64,000 bases of DNA, from NCBI RefSeq assembly GCF_900324485.2, contig NC_046651.1, forward strand, positions 8,028,605 to 8,092,604. Reading direction: 5' to 3'. The position numbers and the translations under genes are program-made. The DNA comes from Mastacembelus armatus. Its lineage: Eukaryota > Chordata > Actinopteri > Synbranchiformes > Mastacembelidae. Below, one piece after another: positions 1-12,688 of the stretch (within the stretch, counting starts at the first letter, position 1; each line of letters opens with the position of its first letter). A model generated the notes under the pieces. That model did not search any database. It was not told the DNA's origin and saw only the letters and a program-made list of their open reading frames with translations.

Positions 1-1440
1 CTAACCACCAAGCCTTCAATAATGGATGTGGGATCCAATGTGTTGTGAGCGTGCATGTCTTTAGAGAGGTGTGTGAGAAAGACACAACAATGACATTGAC
101 ATCATTGTGTCAATGTCAGACAGCCCAGGCTTGTGTCTTCTCTCTGTTAACACGGTACGATGCAGACGGTGACACATCAGTTTGGATGACAATAATGGTA
201 CAGACACTTTGCTCCAAAAGCTCCTATAGATGTTTAATTGGGTTGAGATTTGTGACCATAATCATTCTGTGCTCATCCAACCATTCAAGGGCCCCTAGTG
301 CACCATGTGGAAGAATTTGCATTTGTCATGCCTTTCCACTCTTTTTATTTCTACATTGTCACCTACCTACATGAAGGGGCAAGAATAAAAACAGAGTTAA
401 GACACTGTGGGACTGTCAAGCCAAGTCTGTCATCAGAGGAAAAGGTGAGGCTGTAAAATAAAAATTTCTAAGCTTTCCAAATGCCACACATTGACTCTTC
501 TTTTAAGACAATCCATATTTTATTCAGCTGCTCTTTGTTTACATTGTAGAAATGCATAATCTCTTTTGTTTTCCTAGAAACTGAGAAATTAAAAAACAAA
601 TTCTCTTATTTATCTTAACCATCTTTTCTGCAATGACAAGCACAAATTCATCTCTCCTTCTATTCTCTCTCTGAAACCCTTCCCCCATCCACTCTCCTCC
701 ACAAGGGGTTAATTAAAACTGATTGGGTCCTCTGAGACCACACCTGCCTCTGACAGGTAAGGTATCAGGCTCATATGAACTGTGTGTATTTGTGCATGTG
801 TGTGACTCTGTGCGGATATGTCCTTAGCACATCAGTCTGTTAGCACATCGTGTGCTCTGCTGCTCTGAGTTCAAAGCAGTCCCATTAGAACATGATGATA
901 GCTATCAGCGTGTCTACTGGTTTATAAATATGCATTTGTGTGTGGCCTTCGGTATTTAAATCTGCATTTGCATGTGATTCTGGTTGGTAGACACATATGC
1001 ATTTCATTTGTGTGTGTTCCTTCTCCTCAGAGCCACTTAAGGATCTCATACTCGATTGCTGATTAGACCTCGCTCACTGGAACCAATTGCTGCTTTGCTT
1101 TGACTTCACGCCTGTCCGCCTGTCTGTCACGCAGAAAGAGAACATATATAGAGTTCAAACCATGTGTAGCGATCATCTTTACCATCACTGCCATAACATA
1201 AACAACATAAAGTATCTTCACTTCAAGAGTCAATACAGCAAAAGCCTCCACAGTTCCATGTACACAGTCAACTGCATGAATGAAACAGTGATTAAAAACA
1301 TGACGGCCCACATTAAGGCAGTGATTTTCTGTGTGTGTGTGTGTGTGCATGTGTGTATGCATATTTTTTGGCAGGTGAGGTGTTTGTGTGTAGAGGCAAG
1401 AGCTAGTGTTGTATAACAGCAGCTGGCAGGGGAGAAGTGT

Positions 1441-1441
<1 letters not shown>

Positions 1442-1482
<41 letters not shown>

Positions 1483-1490
1483 TACATACA
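1442..1490. repeat. CA microsatellite followed by CATA repeats
   Basis: This is an uninterrupted CA run of about 37 bp passing into CATA units. A shorter GT run lies at 1331-1347. Confidence 0.95.
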
Positions 1491-3911
1491 TGGAGCTCCC
1501 GCTGCTAGGTTGGCAAGTAGAACAGCCAAATTAGCCTCTGGAGAACAAAGCGATCCAAGACCACCACTGGGAAAAGGTGAAGGGGGAAAAAAAGCGATAG
1601 AATAGGGAGAAAGCGGTTGAGAGAGACTGAGATGAAGATGCAGGGAGAGGTGATGAAAGAACAGCGCGGACATGACAGAGGGGAGGAAGATGAGAGGCAG
1701 CACCATGGGGCGAAAACACGGCTGAGAGTTGTACATGAGTTGGTGAAAATAAGAGCAGGGAAAATGAGAACCAGGGAAGAGGTTATTGAGAAAGGGAAAG
1801 ATACTGAAGAGACTGATGCTGGAGGCAACATGAATTGGTAGGAGCAAGGAAATAGGTGGGTAGAGGTGCTGGTGGTGGTGAAACAAGGGCAGGTGAGATT
1901 TACATATGAAACTCAACAGACAAACAGCAAAGGGGCCACTTTTTTAAACAAACAGACTGCCCTTTGTTTTGGGGCATAATGATGTAAATATGAACTTACA
2001 GGAAGTTGCTTGACTATAGAGCAGAGGTTATAGCAGAAATACGGTGACCTATTAATAAACAAATAAGCAGAATATTTAAAAGAATAGAGACAACACAGAT
2101 CATGACAAATGTCTCAGAACTCAGATTACAAGTTTAAAGTTATCACCAGTAATACCAGAATAACTTGAGGCAAAAAAAAAAAACAAAAAAAAACACAAGA
2201 TGAAAGTAAACATGTGGTCCCCAATGGTGCAATGTGCCCTTCATGGCCAATTAATGGCCTAAGAAAATATAACTTTGTTGTGACCTGAAATTGTAGCACA
2301 CCCCTGGGTCACCTGTTCTACTTATGAACATGCAGCATATTCACAAAGTCCTGCTCAAGCTCAACATTTCACACTCACATGTCTTCACATCATGCCTTCA
2401 AATCATTGCCACCCTAGGGAAACCTTTTTTTTTTTCACATGTTCAAACAAAAGCATACTTGGTCATAAGACAAGGTTTCTGTGCTAGATGACTAGAAAAA
2501 CAGCTGAGACATTTCACATTTGAAGCAACCACGTTTTGTGCCAATATATGCTGGATTTGACCTAAAAAGGTTTTTTGAAATCAGACTGTATTATATAAGC
2601 TGCCTGATATTGACATAGACATTAGCTCAAATTACAAGTTGGTGAGAAAGTGTATTCATGGCAGAAGTTAATGAACGGGGAAAGAGTCTTTCCTTTTGAA
2701 ACCATAAAAATAAGTTCGCCCGTTTGAACAAAAGTCCTTTGGTTAGACAACTTACATAACTGACCTGCCATTGTCTGACAAGCTTGTTCTCCTTCAACCT
2801 GACAGTTTTCACACTGAATGAACAATGGAGCCACACCGGCATAATTCTTCAGCTTTCAATGTATACCTGTAGCCTCAAAACGCATTGTGCATCTTGTCTA
2901 CTCAGTCTGTAAGATTCTCTTATATTTTGTTCTCCAGTTATTTGTGCAACCACTTTGATTTGAGCTTTAGATATAATTCAACATGATTTTACTGAGTTTT
3001 AGATAAAAAAAAATAAAGCACTGTTGTAATGCAAATCTTTTATGATCTTAACGTGACTCCTTCAGCAGTACGATAGAGGTTATGGTGCTATGCAGCCAGG
3101 ACACTGAAGAGAAACTGAAGCACGGACCTGAAAGCAACTGGCTGACAGTCAGGGGTCAGCGGTTGTGAATGTAGAAAGGAACAAGCTCCAAAGGCTCCTT
3201 AACATGACACAAAGGTCCAATGTCTCAAGATAAAAAGACCCAGTTGTTGTTTCTAAGTCTGTATCAAAGCCATCCATGCATGGTTAGTCACTTAGTCATT
3301 TAGATTTGTTGCTTATAGATGTGAGTAAAATTCAAATACTGAAATTGATATTTCAGATGGCAAGTTCCCCAAAAAGCAGGACAGTCCTAATGTCCTACTT
3401 AAATCTGATAAAGCAGAATGAGAACCAGGTCTCATATAAATTCTGTATAATGACTGTCCCTGTAGTGTAACCTGTAACCCCCCACAAAACAATGTATATA
3501 GCAGGTGATATGCTGCAGTGCAGTAGACTAGTTAGCCAGACAGCAAAGATTTTCACCCCACCCACTGTTAATCCATTCCTGACACTTTCTCTCTCTCGTG
3601 TGTGTTTTCTTAGAGAAGAGGTTTAACCTGTTAGTTATATTTCTCCAAATAGTTCTAAAATACTGCGCTCATGTAAAAGTTGGATATAGGTTCCCCATTG
3701 ATGGATCACATATTTTGACACATACTAGTGAAACTTTGCTCGCCACTGATTATAAAACAAGACTGTGTCACACGTAACATAGCAATCAGAAAAGGCACAG
3801 TGTGAACATAGCCAGTGTCTCTGTCTTTGATCACAGGGACACTTGGTTGTGTCTTTTCACCATCTGAATCCACACGCTCACCCTGTGTAGACCCTGACAG
3901 TAAAGTGAGGC

Positions 3912-3935
3912 AGAGGAGGAGGAGGAGGAGGAGGA
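3912..3935. repeat. GGA trinucleotide repeat
   Basis: A GAGGAG run opens a purine-rich stretch that extends to about 4230. Confidence 0.85.
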
Positions 3936-6900
3936 AGGACAGACAGGCATAATGAGCCAGGCTGAGGCTGAGCTAGACCTGGACCAGACCCACGGCAGCT
4001 CGGTCCAACTAATTATGCAAGGCTGCAGACAGCTCTGGCAGACAGCGGGGGGAAGGCAAAAGAAGAGAGAAGATGAAATGAAAGAAAGCGAGAGAAATGA
4101 AGGGAGGGAAGATCGAATGGGAGCGACTGGCACTTTCAGAGAAAGCAGATGAAAGACCGGGACGTGAGCGGTGAGGAAGGCAGCGGTGAGGGGGAAACAT
4201 GCACAAAGAAGGGATGAGAGGGAGCAGGGGAGGGACACAGAGGTTTGTCCTTTGGCTGATGGTCAATTAGCGGTGGGAACAGTAACGGTCCGGGGTGATC
4301 TGTGACTGTGACTGCAGAGAGCTCTCAGCTTGTTTACTCTTCTACTGAAGGAGACAGCTGGGGCACCTCCAGCTCTGAGGCTGGAGAACATCCTTAGGGG
4401 AAATATTAATCTGCAACTTTACTACAGGAAACAATTGATACTCTTTAACTAAATATCCAGTAGTTAAAAATCAGTTGTGTCTCCTCAGAGTAATTAGTGG
4501 AGAATTTATTATGGGACATTACATATTCTTATTGTAAAAACAGAAAACTCTAAAAAGCCTAATATATTGGTCGTTACAATAGCTCGAAGTATTTTATAGA
4601 TATGGTTATATGGTTAATAAATGTTTGGGAAATGGTGAAAAATCCACTCAGGTTCCTCTGACAAAGGTGTGGGGTACGTCAGACCAAAAGGAACCACTTT
4701 TCTAGTTCTATTTTCTAGTGATCATGAAACCCAACCCTATTTTACACTTTACAGGAATGCAGAATGTCTATATAAAGTGCTGTTGTAATGTAAGCAAATG
4801 CTAAATCTTTGTTCACCTTCCAGCATTTTCCTCTTTCAGACTTAAGAGTCACTCAATGAAAGAGAAAAAGAAGAGAAGCCCCATTTTACTGTTTTACTTC
4901 TTCAGGGCCAGTTTACGCGTTCCTGACCAATCTCTATTGAGGGCTGGCTGATGTGGGCAGACGTACAGTTCGCACCAACCTCTCTCCAACATTCCTCTGT
5001 TTGTCTACACATCCATTAAGGACATGTAGTCTGGCCATTGTGTGTTTGTGCGTCTGGCTGGCTAACTGGCTGGCATGGGCTGGGTAAAAGAGATGTGTGT
5101 GCTGAATGCTAAGTCATTTAGATTGTTGGGCATGTGAAGCTGCATGTATGTGCAAGTCTGCTGTCATGTGTAAGGACACCAAGGTCAAGATGTTAATAAT
5201 TCCCTTAGAAAAAGGAGATGAAATCATGACAGTGCATCATGTCCATTCACCTTCTTTCTATGATGCAGCATGTTGACCTGCTATTCTTGTCTCAGAGCAG
5301 TTTGTGTGGAAGCCCCTAGTCTACGTCTAATGGACAAAAGACGCAAACACAAACGAGGCACTGACAAATAAACCTTGTGAAGCTTTTCGGGAAGAGATGA
5401 AAGGATGATGTCAGTGGGCTGCACCAGAGCAACTGTTGAGAAAAACCAAAGAAAAAAGCAGACAAATACGTGATGTGGGACGGTGGCGTGAAACTGAAGG
5501 AGACACAACGCTACGGCAGTGGACTATTCTAGCCTTAGGAACAGTATTGCAGCTCACTGAATAAACCTCAGCAAACAGCATGATGAGACCTCGCTCACTG
5601 GACCCAAACAGATGATAAAACACACTCATCTTTCTTTTGAATTGTGCTAATTTACAGCATCATAGTGTAGGATTACCTATATTTAATTTGGGGAAAATAA
5701 ATCACAGCATGTAATCTTGTAAACATGCAGGGAATTAAAAATCAGTGTTAACATCTTTGGACCTTAGTGAGAATTAACTGTTTTTGCATGTTAAGAGACA
5801 CAGCTCTTTGAGCTTCCTCCTTAGCTGTACAGCACACTGCCTTGGTGAAACACAGCACATTTCATTTTCTCGATTTCCTGTCAGCAAACAAAGGGGAAAC
5901 CTCTTTTGTCGAAGCTCCAATTCCTCCGCTACACCCCTTCTGTGCTTCCCTGTGATTAGGTTAAGAGCACATCATGGGGGTGAGGGGTGTGAAATCATTT
6001 GTGGTTGTAATTATGGGCTCCCCTCTCCAGAGTAATCATGAGCTATTAAAAACCACCTTCAGCTCAGCCCCCCAACAATGCCAGTTAACATCAATGCTCC
6101 TCTGGGAGGCTGCAGGGAAGAGGCCAACTACCCGCAAACTGCAATGGGCACAGAGCTGGGTGTGTAGCCCTTAAACCTAGCATCCCAGCATAAACAACAT
6201 GGGAAACAATTTATCACAGGCATCACTAACCATCTAAATTTCTTACTTGAAGGCTAAAATTGCAATATGTAGTGTAGGAGGACTCGGGGTCGGTGGTCCT
6301 CTCCCTCCCTACGCCTCCTCCCTCTGACAGTTTCATAGGCTCTCCATGCCCCTCGTAGCATCCTGGTTGAATGAACACAATCCCATTATCAGTGATAGTC
6401 AATTAAACACCTAAATGCCAAATTTTGAATACTTGATGCATGCTACAACACAGAGGGCAAGTGAAGATCACTGGCCAGGGATTGACTGGCCCTTCTGAGT
6501 TAGGGAGAGGAGGAATTACGATGATTGTCAGTTTCTGAATGAAAATATTTTTGGTGAAATATGGAAGTCTTTTATAGTTGATTTATAGTTAGTGTAAGAT
6601 ACTCTTCTTCATTAAAGCAGGATAAATGACTGACATGAGAGTTGCTGCTACATCAGAAACTGCAGCATTTACAAAAGCTGGATCAGAGTGAAACACAAAA
6701 AGAATCATGTGTCACAAGATGGACCTACCGCCCACAAAGAAAGACTCCTGCAAACAACATAAGTAAAAAGAGAACTAGAGGACAGAGGAATACGAGACTG
6801 GAAAAAGGTCATGGCGGCCATTCTCGCGTCCGACTGTGTTTGCTTTATTGAGAGGGAACGCCAGTAAACATTTCTGTCACATTGTGTTGACCCAGCAGGG

Positions 6901-8998
6901 AGCGGGAGAAAGAAGAAGGGGAGAAAGGCGCTGATCAGAAAAGAAAAGAAAAAGAGTGAGAGGAAAAGTGTTGGTTCACTTTTTCTTCCCTCCTCTGGTC
7001 AGTCTTTTCCCTCCCTTTTTCTCCATTCAGTGGTGTCTGTGTTTCTGTGTGTGTACACACACTCAGTGGCACACTTGAATCTTTTACTGATTACCTCACA
7101 CACGTCACGTCTTTCTGGAGGGCTTTTAACGGCTGAGGATTATCAGGCAGCCGGAGCTTTTTAACCCTTACTCTGCTCTCGCCTGCACCAAGCAGGCAGC
7201 TGGAAATGCTCCTAAAATGTCTCCATGCAAAAAGCTTCAATCCGCCATAAAGCCATGTGCAGTGGACAGTGGGGGTAACCTGTCTTGCATTATTTCAAGT
7301 CTTAATCTCAACTGCATTTTCATCAGCAGAGCTGAAAACATTCAAGAAGACAACAAAATAGCTTTCAGATGCAGAAAACCCCAAAATGCACTTTGGTTTA
7401 ATGCACCAACTAATGGACTTCCCATGGTGCTGCACAGTTTGTAACCATCGCCCTCATGATGTCTGATGTCATGACAAACAGTTTTTATCTAGAGACATTT
7501 TTGGAGACCAAACAAGAAATAAATCACATAAAATAAATTTAAAAAAAAGAAATGAATACATTAATAATCACATAAAATCAGTTCCATATCTGTCCAAATC
7601 AGGGGGCTTGTGTTAGGAGCAGAAAGGAGTTGGATCTAAGCCATGCTGTGGTAAAAACAGAGTATAGTAATAAATAACTGAACTAAAGGTAGATGCTTGA
7701 ACCCCCTCTACTAGCCTACATGTGTGCCATCTCTGAGGTGGTCGGGTGTTTGTCTCTTTCAGTCCCCCACCCCACCCCACCCCTCTACCCCCCATGTTTT
7801 CTTCTGTTTTATGTGTATGTCCTGCCCATCCTCCTCCATTCAGACCCACGTTTACCATGACAATTGCTGCCTGCTGAGACCCTCTCCCATGTATAGCCTT
7901 GACCACCGCTGGCTACTGGCAGGGACCCATTCACTGCCACGGCCCACCCCAGACCATAAAGACCCTGGCAGGACCGGCTAGGCCCCCCTTGTAAACAGCC
8001 AACATCACGCTTGTTGTGTCTGCTGTCTATACCACCAGGGGATGGAGGCTGGATGGTAGAGCTGTTGGGTTTATGCACTTGGAGTTGACAGGGGTTAAAA
8101 AGGAGGGGATTGGTTTTATGTACCTAATGGTGTAGAGCTGCAGCTTGAATGGACAGGAAAACTGTTAAGGACAAATTGTTCAGCAATTAACTTGAAAGAG
8201 GTGGAATAAAGGAAATAATGTATGGCCAGATTGTTTCAGGACCAGATATGGTAAAAGCAGGCTAAGTGTCAGAAAGTCCTGCTGCGATTTGCTGTTTTTT
8301 TTTTTATCCAACTCAAGAACAATTTAACATGTGAAACACTGTCATTGTGTGTCAAATCAAAATTATTTTTTAATAAGAAATCAGTATAACCTTTTTGTTT
8401 GTTCTTATTTGCATACTTATCTTTTCAAATATCAGCAATCAGTTTTTATTTGTGACTGTGCTCACTCCAATTTGTGTAATCAAGCTTTGTAGGCTCTACA
8501 GGATTATGACACCACGGAAATTACACCGCGACCAAGCAATAAACCTGCAACTCCCATGACCACTGGTATGGGAAACCACATCCCAACACAGATGCTTGAA
8601 ACTTAGACATAAATATGTAGAAAACTGTTTCATCTCCTTTTGACAAAACCTGAAGTGATAACAAGCAAAAATTCAGCATGGCTTAAATGCAAATTCGCAG
8701 CCTAACTGGAGTAAAACAAGATTGCATACTAATATATAACCACACTGATGACTCCTCAACCAGCCATCCCCACAGATTCTGCGTTGAACAGATGATTGCC
8801 ACAAAATGTTGCCCCATCTCCTTGACAATGGCTGAAGGTCAGATGGGTTAGCAGCCAACTGTAGCCTCTTTAGCAGAATCCATATATGATTGGCCTCATC
8901 AGAAGAGCTGTGTTCTCTCCAAAATCAGTAATTTCATTGTGGGGCATTTACAAGGTCTCCATTTGATTGGAGGGGAGGTTGTGTTTGTGTGTATGAAT

Positions 8999-9029
8999 GT
9001 GTGTGTGTGTGTGGGTGTGTGTGTGTGTG
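8999..9029. repeat. GT microsatellite
   Basis: This is a GT run with one interrupting GG. Confidence 0.9.
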
Positions 9030-11763
9030 AAGTGCATGCCTCAGACCTTGGGAGGGCTGGCTATGCAAGCCCAAGCTTGCCCCGGCGATGCCACAAAGCC
9101 TGTCAAAAATGAAAGATGATGGCAGCGTAAAGCCAAGAAGCAAAGGGGGATATTCACCAGTGTTTCTTACGAGAACAAGTACACACCCAGCTGTCGCACA
9201 AAAGCTGTGATATACGATACAACCACGCTTGGTGTTTTTTTTTTTTTTTTTTACTGCTACAAAATCTGTGCTTTTATTGCTCTATTGCACAGAGACATGA
9301 GGAAACAAAGGTTCTTATCTTGAAGAAGAGCTACGTCCAACCGTTACTGGCATGGGCGACCCTCAGCAATCACTGGTTTAGGATTAAACTGCAATACAAG
9401 TTGCGTATGTAGCAGCAGGTGTGTGTTCTTTGCCTCACACAAGCAGAAGTCCCATAACCAAACATGATGTAACAACAAAGTAAAGCAGAGGTTAGCGATG
9501 CCCGGTGCCAAGCAGTGAGACAAGCCAGTTTGCTGTTGGTTTAATCCTTTTAAACATATTGACAGAAGCTGCTGCAGAGGTATGGATTGACTGGTGACGT
9601 CGCTTGTGGAATTTTCCACTGGTTTCACTCACTTTTCTTTTCGTACCAAGTTTTTCTATAGACTGTTTGACATTACAGATTCCTATCAGAGGAGAATCAG
9701 TTGATTGCCAAAGTTCAAGATCACTTTTAAACTCTCTGAGAAAAAGGAAGGAGGCCAATCAATACTGTAGCACAACAACACCAGAAGATTCTAGCAAGTT
9801 ACATAAATAGGATGTCAGGGATAAAATTGCACTTTGTATGGAGATTTGAAGATAGCAATAATCTTGATTGACCAAATTTAGTCTGGGTTCATCTTTTCTA
9901 TGGTCCTCACTGCCATAGAAAATATTTATGAGACTCTGATTTGGTTGTCAGATTGTGTATTGGACATGGGAAATTGATTTTTCACTGAGGAATAAAATGG
10001 GAGGAAAAAAAGGGGACGTGGTTTTACGATCATGAATGAGGCTGACTTGCATTGTGTCAGAGAAGAAGAGTGCATTCTCTTTGCATAAATCTATTATATA
10101 TGTAATAGTATCAAAAGTTATGGCAATTCATCCAGTAACTGTCTGGACTTTTAGAGCGAACCAAACTGGTGGACGTCATGACTTATGTCACACTCCCTAC
10201 AGCAGAAGGAGCGCTGCTACAAACACGCTCAGCTTCAGGTTTGTGATGGAAGATGAACTCTGGTGTCCATGCATCACCCCAACCTCTGCACTCTTTTTGC
10301 TGTGCAACATAAGTGTGCACTACTTCCTTCATAAGGTTATAAATTGTGAGCTGCAGACAGGTCAAATGTGGACTAGGACACTGAGCCAATAAATTACCTA
10401 TTCTGGGACGCATGTTACTTGTATTAGGTGAGAGATAACCCAACAAATCAAAAATGTGCAACTCTCAGTGGGTCCAAAGACAACCAACTGCCGATTTCAC
10501 CTTTACTGTGTGTGCACGTCCTTCATCATCCTTATGCTGAGTCATAATGGCCCATCACACCATCTCCACTGACTGGTAACAGCCAGCAGCTGCTCCTCAG
10601 TGCAGGCAGGCCCAGGCTTGCCTCGCACAATGATTAGTCCTGCTTGTCTTACATCGGACACAATGGCCCCCTTCCCCACAGCTATGCATCGCTATTGACC
10701 CATCGCTAACTGACTGAAACAGGATGAAAAAGAGAGTAACTAGACCTTCTTATTAAAACAATAAAAGTGCAATGTGGGAGAGCCGCATTCCACTGATGAT
10801 TGTAAGTGCTGTGTGCAAAACTGAAAAGGTGTCAGAGTGTCCTCATTCCCTCTTTTAGTCGGAATAAAATATGTTTTGCGTATGAAAAGTGTTATCTAGT
10901 GGCTGTTTACCTTACGTTACTTTATTCAAGTGACTTGCTTTGATTTGGAATTTTATTTTTGAAATATTTCCAAATAAATACAAGGGACATGTCTGTTAAA
11001 GAAGGCTCTCACTGGACTACACATCTTTAAACACACATCTTTACTGACACTATCAAGTACCTACCAGATGTTAAAGGTACCTTCATATGAGATCCCACAG
11101 GTACTTGACAAAGCATGAATACCTGAGATGCCCTGGAATGAGAACGGCCTGGACATTTTGGCTCAAAAATAACATTTTCCTGTTCAAATTGGTTTGTTTT
11201 AAAGAAGACAAAATAAGACAGCTTACTCCATTAGAATCGAGAAAGGTGACACTACGAGATATTCTTGAACATGTCATATTTTAGGAGAATGTACATCGTA
11301 TGGGACATTTTCCAGATTCACATGGGAGCCAAAGTCTTCAAGGCACAATAGTTTTGCCTTGTGCCTGTGAGGGACCATAATCAAAGTTGGTGAGACACCT
11401 ACCAGTCAATTTTATTTATTTTTTGTTACTATTAGTTGTACTATTCCAATGATATCTAAAAGATCATTTTCACGTGATGATGATGATTTGGAAAGTAATC
11501 AGCAGATACTATGACTAGACAAGTGAAGTTTGTGGTAGGTGCTGAGGCAGAAGAAGTCAGGCTTAACATGGAACAATAACAATAACCTGACTCAGGAGGG
11601 GCTGCAGAAATCTTTATCAAACCAGTAACTAAGAACCTGGACTAAACAAGGTTTCCTGGACAGACAGTACTTTTGCAGGAAGTGTTGACTGCCAAGACAT
11701 ATTGTGCTGAAAAGGTACAGTATGATGAAAAAGATGCTCCTTAATATTTTCCAGGACTTCCAC

Positions 11764-12001
11764 CCATCCATTATCTACCGCTTATCCTGGCACATACAGG
11801 ATTGCTGGAGCCAATCCCAGATGACATTTGGCAAGAGCCGAAGTACATTATGGACAAACTGCCTCTATCACACTGAGACAGACAAACATTCACACTCACA
11901 TTCACACCTACGAACACTACACCTCTAATTTAAATACATTAATTAACCTAACCCCAAACTGTGAGAGGAAACCAGAGTACCTGGAGAAAACCCACACAGA
12001 C
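11764..12001 (+). repeat. diverged teleost interspersed repeat (CCATCCATTATCTA type)
   Basis: It starts with CCATCCATTATCTACCGC and ends in the characteristic GGAGAAAACCCACACAG. In between lie CACTCACATTCACACCTA and AATTAACCTAACC, all hallmarks of a repeat found in very many fish genomes. A second copy is at 54880-55129. I do not assign a family name. Confidence 0.65.
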
Positions 12002-12668
12002 AAATAAGTTATATTCAATAGTTTTTTGTTTCTATGGTATATTTCCATTGCTACACTAAGATATTCAAATTGATTAACCATATGAATCTTTTTACCTTAA
12101 TAAAATGGGAGCTAATCGCTTTTTAAGAAAACATTCCTGGTTTTAGTATTTTATTTTCAAACCAAGACATGATTTTGTAATCAACATATATTTTCATTCA
12201 TCCAGTAGAAGATAATTAAGCTAAAACTAAATTTACAGGGGCCCTAACACTGATCCCTGAGCTACTGGACAGTGCAGCTGTAACACTTGCTCAGAGACAG
12301 GTTAGATCCTGCTAGACACTGTGTGACACTCACTTCTTCTTTCATCTTATCTTTTTTTCCTTCACCTTGTGTTTTTTTTCAATTTTTTATTTTTTGCCAT
12401 TCTCTTCTGTTCTTCTCCTTCCCCTCTACATCCCATGTGTGCTGTGTGAATATCAGATAACAATTCCATGAAAATGAATCCGGTGAGACGCAACCCACAC
12501 AAAGGGGGGAGGAGGAGGGAGGAGGAGGGAGTAGGAGGAGGTCGCGTGCGCTTACATAGACAGAGAGAAAGAGAGAATTACTAACCTCAGAGATTCTGAG
12601 AGGGCATTCAGGGAAAGAGTATTGTTAGAGTGTTCGCTAATGAGGTGTGTGCGCACATAGGTGCATCT

Positions 12669-12688
12669 GTGTGTGTGTGTGTGTGTGT
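12669..12688. repeat. GT microsatellite
   Basis: This is a short perfect GT run in intergenic DNA. Confidence 0.9.

Noticed and set aside
1063-1916. Overlapping open frames across CA repeats
   Set aside because: They are created by the microsatellite and by pyrimidine-rich sequence. The predicted proteins are simple His/Thr/Cys/Val repeats.
1065-5602. The 17-mer AGACCTCGCTCACTGGA present at 1065-1081 and 5586-5602
   Set aside because: A shared 17-mer in 64 kb is only mildly unexpected and the flanks do not match, so no repeat family can be supported.
5970-6050. Possible conserved noncoding element (also about 10560-10720 and 14640-14760)
   Set aside because: The look of the sequence is suggestive, but conservation cannot be judged from one genome, so it is only mentioned in the intergenic entry.
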